This document shows, in pieces, positions 1 to 4,350 of a DNA stretch of 7,496 nucleotides. The first letter of the stretch is position 1; each line of letters starts with the position of its first letter. The translations under genes and the position numbers were made by a program. The notes below the pieces were generated by a model, which did not search any database, was not told where the DNA came from, and worked only from the letters and a program-made list of their open reading frames with translations. The DNA is from Saprospiraceae bacterium (GTDB lineage Bacteria > Bacteroidota > Bacteroidia > Chitinophagales > Saprospiraceae): NCBI GenBank assembly GCA_020528935.1, contig JAJDFU010000647.1, positions 1-7,496 of the forward strand, in the 5' to 3' direction.

Positions 1-182
1 CCCTTGCAATTTGCAGTGCCATCTTCCGGGCCACACGAAATCTGGCAAGAACCCCCAATAACGGCTTCTGCCTTACAAGATGACTTTCGTGCCTGAAGAG
101 GCTCCTCAGATAAAAAAACAGAGTCGTCGCTGCAAGCGTAAACGGACACAAGAAAAAAAACAAAAAGGATTGAATTTTTCAT
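1..182 (-). CDS. Small Cys-rich putative lipoprotein, 3' end beyond the left edge
   Basis: Seen: on the minus strand an ATG at 182-180 opens a frame of 60 codons with no stop before the window edge. The protein starts MKNSILFVFFLVSVYAC, which is a Lys-containing n-region, a hydrophobic core (residues 5-14) and a lipobox-like V-Y-A-C with the acceptor Cys at residue 17. The mature end would read C-S-D-D. Four more Cys follow at residues 36, 46, 50 and 59, in a Gly/Ser-rich context. Known: lipobox Cys is lipidated after signal peptidase II cleavage, and acidic residues just after Cys resemble the Bacteroidota surface-lipoprotein export signal. Inferred: a small envelope or surface lipoprotein, perhaps disulfide-stabilised. 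I do not recognise its family. The early codons include a run of eight T, a possible slippage site. The gene points away from everything to its right. Function unknown. Confidence 0.6.
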   Translation of the reverse strand, partial: MKNSILFVFFLVSVYACSDDSVFLSEEPLQARKSSCKAEAVIGGSCQISCGPEDGTANCK

Positions 183-350
183 AGCTCTAGATTTTGTTAG
201 TTATTTCCCTACTTCTTTTTCAAGGAGTTTCGGAATGCCTCCTATTTCGATGAAGTACCATTGACAAACTCATTAAATAAACTTGATTGGCATCAATTGG
301 TATAATAATCGAAACAACTTCAAAATGTAAAATAAAAGAGACTCTATCAA

Positions 351-391
351 GATTTTTACCCATGTTTACCCATGTTTACCCATATTTACCC
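351..391. repeat. 10-bp tandem repeat, about four units
   Basis: The unit CATGTTTACC occurs twice exactly (361-370, 371-380) and once with one change as CATATTTACC (381-390). It is preceded by a degenerate copy ending in TTTTTACC (351-360). On the minus strand this reads as repeated ATGGGTAAAC about 170-210 bases upstream of the lipoprotein start. The 10-base period puts each unit on the same face of the helix. It could be a protein-binding array or simply a slippage-generated microrepeat. Confidence 0.75.
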
Positions 392-465
392 GGAAGTCGA
401 GCTAAGAGCCTATTTTGACTTCACCTTTTAGGCTGTACTTGCCAAATTTCTTATGCGCTCCGCGC

Positions 466-516
466 CCTGCCGAATTTATTCGGTAAAGGAATCCGCCGAA
501 CCCAAAACCCGACTTC
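466..516 (-). repeat. REP-like palindromic repeat, left copy of an inverted pair
   Basis: Seen: a hairpin CCGAAT-TT-ATTCGG at 470-483, followed by a segment that, read on the minus strand (516 to 490), matches the plus-strand segment 819-845 at about 20 of 27 positions. Both then carry an AATTCGGC motif at the far side, although the right copy has about nine extra bases between. Known: RAYT transposases are commonly flanked by imperfect palindromic REP sequences in inverted orientation. Inferred: this is the left REP of the degenerate RAYT module. The boundaries are approximate. Confidence 0.5.
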
Positions 517-586
517 TACCTGACAACTGTTATCTGATTTGCTTGAATAATAGATGCTGAATTCATTTAAGCTATGAGACTCGGAT

Positions 587-794
587 AAGAGTCCTTCTGC
601 GGTCACCTGTAGCCGGCTGCTGTAACGAGCCGGGGCCCTTTTTGCAGCAGGAGAGCCTCGATAGCTTCCTTCACACGAACAGCGTGTTGCAGCGATGGGC
701 TTCATACATCCTGAATAACCCGGTGAAAGCCGGGCTGGTAACCAATGGGCAGGTATTTCCGCATACGAATGTGCCGGAGGAAATGGTGCTATGA
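587..794 (+). pseudogene. REP-associated tyrosine transposase (IS200-like/Y1 family), C-terminal remnant
   Basis: Seen: the frame ending at the TGA 792-794 encodes GPFLQQESLDSF (from 633), then YILNNPVKAGLV at 705-740, then a short tail. Known: the Gly-Pro-Phe-x-Gln-Gln-Glu-Ser and Tyr-Ile-Leu-Asn-Asn-Pro-Val-Lys-Ala-Gly-Leu-Val blocks are hallmarks of the C-terminal half of Y1_Tnp-type RAYT transposases. A further block of family character, KSPSAVTCSRLL, lies at 587-622 in a different frame and is followed by TAA. This indicates at least one frameshift near 620-632. The N-terminal catalytic half (His-hydrophobic-His motif and catalytic Tyr) is absent, because too little DNA separates this from the left repeat. 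Inferred: an inactive remnant that can no longer act on its repeats. The C-terminal identification is strong; the upstream limit is approximate. Confidence 0.75.
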
Positions 795-811
795 GCGCCC
801 CCCGGGCAGAG

Positions 812-877
812 GCCGAATTCGTATTGTGGGTTTGGCGAGTTCGCGCGAGCGAGCGGCCAAAGCCAAATGAATTCGGC
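812..877 (+). repeat. REP-like palindromic repeat, right copy of an inverted pair
   Basis: Seen: outer arms GCCGAATTC (812-820) and GAATTCGGC (869-877) are perfect reverse complements. Inner arms TTTGGC (831-836) and GCCAAA (856-861 or 862-867) can extend the stem, enclosing a GC-rich loop around GTTCGCGCGAGCGAGC. It begins 18 bases after the transposase stop. Its segment 819-845 resembles the left copy in reverse orientation. Known: such palindromes next to RAYT genes are REP/REPtron arrangements. Inferred: the right REP of the same module. A family of related copies elsewhere in the genome is expected but cannot be seen here. Confidence 0.6.
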
Positions 878-1134
878 GGTTACCGTGCAACTATAAGGAA
901 GGTTATGCGCACATATATCATCCGGCGGCTGAGCCTTGGGCGCCCAGGCTGGTCATTGTGCTGGTACCCCAGGTCTTATTGCTGGAGGTGTTTGCCCTGC
1001 GGCAACTCCTTGGGCTGAAGCGGTACCTGAAGCGGCACCGGCCGGCGGCATCCTTTGGCCAGTTCACAGGAAATCCTGCCGGCGAGCCGGCGAGATCTCA
1101 GGGCCGCCTTCATCGGACTGTGCCCCGGATTTGA
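871..1134 (+). other. Unrecognised open stretch with hydrophobic core; possible gene remnant
   Basis: Seen: this frame stays open for 87 codons after the TGA at 868-870 and ends with TGA at 1132-1134, 24 bases before the oxidoreductase ATG. From 949 it encodes LVIVLVPQVLLLEVFALRQL, then a basic LKRYLKRHRP. This looks like one membrane-spanning segment and a positively charged tail. The frame has no ATG; in-frame alternatives are GTG or CTG at 958-961. The first part overlaps the right REP-like repeat, so any true N-terminus may have been lost. I do not recognise a family. It could be the 3' remnant of an upstream operon gene, or chance openness in GC-rich DNA. Apart from this, nothing is evident between the repeat and the next gene. 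Confidence 0.25.
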
Positions 1135-1158
1135 CAGCTACTGCTTATCTTCATTTTC

Positions 1159-2373
1159 ATGACGGAATCAGGCAGTTTGCTTTTTACCCCTTTCCAACTC
1201 GGTCCCCTGCACCTCCGCAACCGGGCAGTGCGGGCAGCGGCCTTCGAGGGCATGTGCCCGGGCCATGCGCCCTCGGAGGCCCTGCTGGACTACCACCGCG
1301 CGGTGGCGGCCGGCGGCGTGGGCATGACGACGGTGGCCTACGCCGCCGTTGATCGCAGCGGGCTTTCCTTTCCGCATCAGTTGTGGCTGCGCAAGGAGGT
1401 CGTGCCCGGCCTTCGCCGCCTTACGGATGCCGTACACCGGGAAGGGGCTGCCTGCTCCATCCAGCTGGGCCACTGCGGCAATATGGCCAAGGCGGCGGTG
1501 ACGGGCCGCCGGCCTGTGGCTCCGTCCGCGCGAATCAACCTCTACGGTCCCAACTGGCCCCGCGCCATGCGCGAGCCCGAGATCCGGGAAATGGCCGGTG
1601 CTTTCGGGCGGGCCGTACGTCTGGCCAGGGAAGCGGGCTTCGATGCCGTGGAAGTGCATGCCGGGCACGGCTACCTCATCAGTCAATTCCTTTCGCCCTA
1701 CACCAATCGACGCACCGACCGCTACGGCGGCTCCCTGGAAAATCGATCCCGCTTCCTGCGCCTGGTCATGGAGGAGGTGCGCCGGGCTGCCGAAGGCGAC
1801 CTGGCCGTTTTGGTCAAGATGAACATGCGCGACGGCTTCCCGGGAGGCATGGAACGGGAGGAATCCCTGGAAATAGCCCGCATGCTCGAAAGCTGGGGCG
1901 CAGATGCCCTGGTGCTCAGCGGTGGTTTTGTGAGTAAAGCCCCGATGTATATTTTGCGGGGCGCCATGCCGGTTGGGGTGCTCGCCCATTTCATGGAGAA
2001 CCCGCTGATGAAGGGATTCGTACGCCTGTTTGGCTCGAATTTGATCCGCCCCTACCCCTTTGAAGAAGCCTATTTCCTGGCGGATGCCCTCCGGTTCCGC
2101 CGGGCCGTGGACCTGCCCCTGGTGTATGTGGGCGGCCTGGTGTCTCGCGAGAAGATCGATCAGGTACTCGGGCAGGGCTTCGAACTGGTGGCGATGGCCC
2201 GGGCGCTCATTCAGGATCCGCTCTTCCTGCGCAAGTTGCTGCACCGGGAACTATCGCGCTCCGGTTGCGACACCTGCAACTATTGCATTGCCGTGATGTA
2301 CACCCATCCGGTAGCCTGCGCGCAGAACGAAGCGCTGAGTGCGGAGGTCCGGGAGATGCTCTACCGCAGGTGA
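1159..2373 (+). CDS. NADH:flavin oxidoreductase, Old Yellow Enzyme family
   Basis: Role: an FMN-dependent (beta/alpha)8-barrel ene-reductase-type enzyme, cytosolic, probably reducing an activated C=C bond of an unknown substrate. Seen in 404 residues: N-terminal LFTPFQLGPLHLRNR (8-22); Q102 and H105 in QLGHCGN; the core VEVHAGHGYLISQFLSPY (164-181), with H167, H170 and Y172 at the usual substrate/FMN positions; TDRYGGSLENR (186-196); and phosphate-binding GG (325-326) and MAR (346-348). The C-terminus carries Cys 370, 373, 376 and 387 (C-x2-C-x2-C-x10-C), close to the 4Fe-4S motif of 2,4-dienoyl-CoA reductase-like enzymes. The FAD/NAD(P)H domains of those larger enzymes are missing, and the protein ends 17 residues after the last Cys. 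No signal peptide. Its stop overlaps the start of the downstream dehydrogenase, so the two are almost certainly co-transcribed. There is no clear ribosome-binding site before the ATG. The substrate cannot be assigned. Confidence 0.93.
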   Translation: MTESGSLLFTPFQLGPLHLRNRAVRAAAFEGMCPGHAPSEALLDYHRAVAAGGVGMTTVAYAAVDRSGLSFPHQLWLRKEVVPGLRRLTDAVHREGAACSIQLGHCGNMAKAAVTGRRPVAPSARINLYGPNWPRAMREPEIREMAGAFGRAVRLAREAGFDAVEVHAGHGYLISQFLSPYTNRRTDRYGGSLENRSRFLRLVMEEVRRAAEGDLAVLVKMNMRDGFPGGMEREESLEIARMLESWGADALVLSGGFVSKAPMYILRGAMPVGVLAHFMENPLMKGFVRLFGSNLIRPYPFEEAYFLADALRFRRAVDLPLVYVGGLVSREKIDQVLGQGFELVAMARALIQDPLFLRKLLHRELSRSGCDTCNYCIAVMYTHPVACAQNEALSAEVREMLYRR

Positions 2374-3161
2374 AAGCCGCAGGCGCATACGCATTGGTGA
2401 CGGGCGCTTCGTCCGGGATCGGCCGGCACCTTTCGAAAGAACTGGCCCGGCGCGGCTACGGCATCGTAGCGGTGAGTGATCAGGGGCCCCAACTGCAAGA
2501 GCTGAAAGCGGAAGTGGAAGCCCGCTTTGCCGTTCCGGTCGAAACCCTGTGCCTCAACCTGGCCCGGGCAACTGCGGCCGGGCAGGTGTTCGATCATTGT
2601 GTATCCAGGGGCCTGACCGTAGAGGTGCTGGTCAACAATGCCGGTATGCTCCTCTTTGGAGAAGCCGTGTACGTGGAGGTGGCGCGGGCGTCCGATATCC
2701 TGCAGTTGCACATGAACACGCCGGCCCTGCTCTGCCGGCTATTCGGCGAAGCCATGCAAAAGCGGGGCCGGGGATACATCCTCAATGTCTCTTCCATTTC
2801 GGCGGTCATGCCCTACCCCATCATTTCGCTCTACGGGCCGTCCAAAACCTTTCTGCGGTACTTCAGCCGTGCGCTTCGGGCCGAGCTGAAGCCGCAGGGG
2901 GTGCAGGTGTGCTGCCTGCTGCCGGGAGCTACAGCCACCGCCCTGTACGACGGGCAGGGGGTCAATGTGTCGCTGGCCCGCAAGCTGGGGGTCATGGGAG
3001 AGGCCGAGGCGGTGGCCCGGACCGGATTGAAGGCCTTGTTCGCCGGGCGGGCGGAATCCATTCCGGGGCTGCTCAACAAGCTGGCCGTGTATGTCTTGCC
3101 CGGGTTGCCGGATCCGGTGGTGCGGTGGGTGTACGGCCGGTGGGGAAAAGGAGGGGAATAA
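2370..3161 (+). CDS. Classical short-chain dehydrogenase/reductase (SDR)
   Basis: Role: an NAD(P)-dependent oxidoreductase acting on a carbonyl or alcohol, cytosolic, substrate unknown. Start: the in-frame GTG at 2370-2372 overlaps the TGA of the upstream gene (GTGA). It puts the Rossmann fold at the right distance from the N-terminus and gives 263 residues, a normal classical SDR length. The frame continues upstream to an ATG at 2265, but that would add unrelated sequence inside the previous gene. Seen: cofactor motif TGASSGIG (11-18), D37 after beta2, NNAG (89-92), N116, and the active site S142, Y155, K159 (YGPSK), so all four catalytic positions are present. The C-terminal region (about 228-263) is hydrophobic and ends in a Trp/Arg-rich tail, suggesting membrane or lipid-substrate contact. 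Inferred: translationally coupled to the flavin oxidoreductase and working on the same or a successive intermediate. Confidence 0.92.
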   Translation: MKAAGAYALVTGASSGIGRHLSKELARRGYGIVAVSDQGPQLQELKAEVEARFAVPVETLCLNLARATAAGQVFDHCVSRGLTVEVLVNNAGMLLFGEAVYVEVARASDILQLHMNTPALLCRLFGEAMQKRGRGYILNVSSISAVMPYPIISLYGPSKTFLRYFSRALRAELKPQGVQVCCLLPGATATALYDGQGVNVSLARKLGVMGEAEAVARTGLKALFAGRAESIPGLLNKLAVYVLPGLPDPVVRWVYGRWGKGGE

Positions 3162-3212
3162 TACCGGTTGGACAAGGAAGGGTTTTGGAGTCCTAAACCA
3201 CTTCGAGTCGAG

Positions 3213-3259
3213 TTTCCAGGATAAAATGCCAGCCGAAAAAGGTCATTTTATCCTGGAAA
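3213..3259. terminator. Perfect 16-bp-stem hairpin, probable transcription stop after the OYE/SDR operon
   Basis: TTTCCAGGATAAAATG (3213-3228) is the exact reverse complement of CATTTTATCCTGGAAA (3244-3259), separated by a 15-base loop (3229-3243). It lies 51 bases after the dehydrogenase stop. A perfect 16-bp dyad is very unlikely by chance. Neither side is followed by a clear T-tract, so simple intrinsic termination is not proven. It could also be an operator or a mobile palindromic element. Confidence 0.55.
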
Positions 3260-3312
3260 TACAACAATTTAACCCGTGAGCTTGGGGTTGGGCCGGTCGC
3301 TAAATGGCAAAA

Positions 3313-3359
3313 CCTTCCGTGGAAGGCACCCGCAGTTAGGGTCGATCCGATCCTTCCAC
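3313..3359. other. Nested competing inverted repeats (possible structured RNA)
   Basis: CCTTCC-GT-GGAAGG (3313-3326) is a compact hairpin. The segment GTGGAAGG (3319-3326) can instead pair with CCTTCCAC (3352-3359). Inside that larger loop ACCC (3328-3331) can pair with GGGT (3339-3342). The two folds share GGAAGG and are mutually exclusive, about 180 bases upstream of the membrane-protein gene. No known riboswitch class is recognised. Confidence 0.35.
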
Positions 3360-3537
3360 CCAATTTTCATGGTCAATGCAGGTAAAAGGTAAATGGTGGT
3401 AAGACATGCTGTAACCGCTGCCGAACGGACGGGACAGTTCTCACCGCTGAATGCCACTGAGCTGGGGCGGGGCGGAAAACTGAACATCCGTCCTAGCTTC
3501 CCGTTTTATGTACAGAACTGAAAATCAAACACTAAGG

Positions 3538-3990
3538 ATGAAATCGATTGCATGGAAGTACGGCCTGTGGATGGCCGCCGGATTTACGGGTTTGTTCCTG
3601 CTCATGTACAGTGCAGGTGTTGCCCACAATTACAATCTGCGAATACTCAACAGCGTCATCCACATCGGACTGCTGTACGGAGCCATCAGCGCCTACCGCG
3701 AACACACCCCCGACAAAGTGGGCAATTACGTTTCCGGCGTGGCCATGGGCATGTACAGCTCTGTGATCGGGGTGCTCATTTTTACCCTGTTCATGGGCCT
3801 ATTTCTCGGCTTTGAAGGCAATCTGATGGCTCACATCAAAGAAACGATGCCCGTGGGCCGTTACCTCAACAGCTTCACCACACCCCTCTTTATCTTCGTG
3901 GAAGGCATTGCCGTAAGCCTTATCGGTTCGTACCTCGTCACCCGCATTGTGGATGACCGCATGCCGCAGGCCGAATATCCGACCGACTAA
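3538..3990 (+). CDS. Four-helix membrane protein, DUF4199-like
   Basis: Seen: 150 residues with four hydrophobic segments at about 9-24, 33-50, 62-88 and 112-136, short loops, and an acidic tail ending YPTD. After the second segment is AYREHTPDKVGNYVSGVAMG, i.e. Tyr-Arg then a polar turn and Gly-Asn-Tyr-x-Ser before helix three. Known: DUF4199 proteins of Bacteroidota share this size, the four-helix layout, and a YR...G-Y-[IV]-S type junction before the third helix; their function is unknown. Start: the ATG at 3538 gives the compact Met-Lys-Ser N-terminus before helix one and is preceded by an A-rich leader. An in-frame ATG at 3508 would add ten polar residues and cannot be excluded. The gene appears monocistronic, between the OYE/SDR operon and the convergent receptor. 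Inner-membrane location is likely; the family assignment is moderate. Confidence 0.75.
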   Translation: MKSIAWKYGLWMAAGFTGLFLLMYSAGVAHNYNLRILNSVIHIGLLYGAISAYREHTPDKVGNYVSGVAMGMYSSVIGVLIFTLFMGLFLGFEGNLMAHIKETMPVGRYLNSFTTPLFIFVEGIAVSLIGSYLVTRIVDDRMPQAEYPTD

Positions 3991-4018
3991 AGAAAAAGAT
4001 TTGGCGAGCGGCGGCTGA

Positions 4019-4047
4019 GCAAAACCCCTAAGTACTGCAGGTTTTGC
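4019..4047 (+). terminator. Hairpin just downstream of the DUF4199-like gene
   Basis: GCAAAACC (4019-4026) pairs with GGTTTTGC (4040-4047) around a 13-base loop, 28 bases after the stop codon. An alternative shorter stem CTGCA/TGCAG (4035-4039 with 4045-4049) overlaps it. There is no T-tract after the stem, so its role as a terminator is tentative. Confidence 0.35.
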
Positions 4048-4209
4048 AGTGTGCGTTTGAGTTGGAAGGTGGGAGTGGTTGATTGCACACGAGAACATCT
4101 CTTCAATGCTTTTGAGATTTTACTTAGAAGCTATCTCCATACTATCCTTTGAGCTACCAAAGAATCTTTTGGGATTCGGTTTCGCTACCCAAAGCGTCAT
4201 GCCTGCTGC

Positions 4210-4242
4210 CTGCGTGCCGAAAGGCACGTAGCTTCGCGAAGC
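4210..4242. repeat. GAAA-tetraloop hairpin joined to a 12-nt palindrome
   Basis: CTGCGTGCC (4210-4218) pairs with GGCACGTAG (4223-4231), with one G:U, around a GAAA loop (4219-4222). The last G is also the first base of GCTTCGCGAAGC (4231-4242), a perfect palindrome. Two abutting GC-rich stems in non-coding DNA are typical of dispersed palindromic (REP/BIME-like) repeats. It is not obviously the same family as the repeats at 466-516 and 812-877, which are built on CCGAATTC. Confidence 0.5.
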
Positions 4243-4314
4243 AAGGGGAAGGGGCTCCTTGCTGAATTATGCTCCGCTCTTGCGCCTCAGCGGGCACCAA
4301 AATATCTTCTTTTC

Positions 4315-4344
4315 GCCATCAAAAACGTTTTTGAGTGAGATGGC
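4315..4344 (-). terminator. Compound dyad just after the receptor stop
   Basis: GCCATC (4315-4320) pairs with GATGGC (4339-4344). Within it TCAAAAACGTTTTTGA (4319-4334) is a perfect 16-nt palindrome. It begins seven bases past the receptor TGA (4353-4351). No T-run follows the outer stem on the minus strand, so it may be a weak terminator or a protein-binding dyad. Confidence 0.4.
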
Positions 4345-4350
4345 TTCTAC

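Larger units (their letters stand above)
183..560. other. AT-rich intergenic region upstream of the lipoprotein
   Basis: I see no convincing gene in this stretch, which is clearly more AT-rich than the DNA from about 900 onward. It would hold the promoter of the leftward lipoprotein gene, but no convincing Bacteroidota -33/-7 pair was found. It contains a small dyad TTGAT-TGGC-ATCAA (283-296), a 10-bp tandem repeat (351-391), a dyad AGCCTA/TAGGCT (407-412 with 429-434), and the left palindromic repeat of the RAYT module. A possible reading frame on the minus strand at 451-705 is not supported: it runs through the repeat and antisense to the transposase remnant. Confidence 0.5.
3162..3537. other. 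Intergenic region with strong inverted repeats
   Basis: No convincing gene. Possible short frames (plus 3091-3279, minus 3269-3487) have no recognisable motifs and cross the inverted repeats. The region holds the perfect hairpin at 3213-3259 and a nested set of complementary segments at 3313-3359. The DNA just before the membrane-protein start is A-rich, as is usual for Bacteroidota leaders. Confidence 0.5.
3991..4350. other. Intergenic region between convergent genes, palindrome-rich
   Basis: No gene is supported. The region separates the rightward membrane-protein gene from the leftward receptor gene, so transcription converges here. It holds an 8-bp hairpin at 4019-4047, a GAAA-capped hairpin plus palindrome at 4210-4242, and a compound dyad at 4315-4344. 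These may jointly stop transcription from both sides. Confidence 0.5.

Noticed and set aside
261..306. TTGACA (261-266) and TATAAT (301-306) as a promoter pair
   Set aside because: The spacing of 34 bases is far from workable, and no plus-strand gene follows.
451..705. 84-residue open frame on the minus strand
   Set aside because: It runs antisense through the transposase remnant and into the left repeat, and shows no recognisable protein motif.
1131..1136. TTGACA resembling a sigma-70 -35 box before the oxidoreductase
   Set aside because: It is only about 22 bases before the start codon, leaving no room for a -10 element and leader, and Bacteroidota use a different promoter consensus.
1168..2244. 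358-residue open frame on the minus strand
   Set aside because: It lies opposite the oxidoreductase, whose family motifs are unmistakable; a long antisense frame is expected in GC-rich coding DNA.
3269..3487. 72-residue open frame on the minus strand in the intergenic region
   Set aside because: It crosses the nested inverted repeats and has no recognisable family, signal peptide or neighbour relationship; not supported as a gene.
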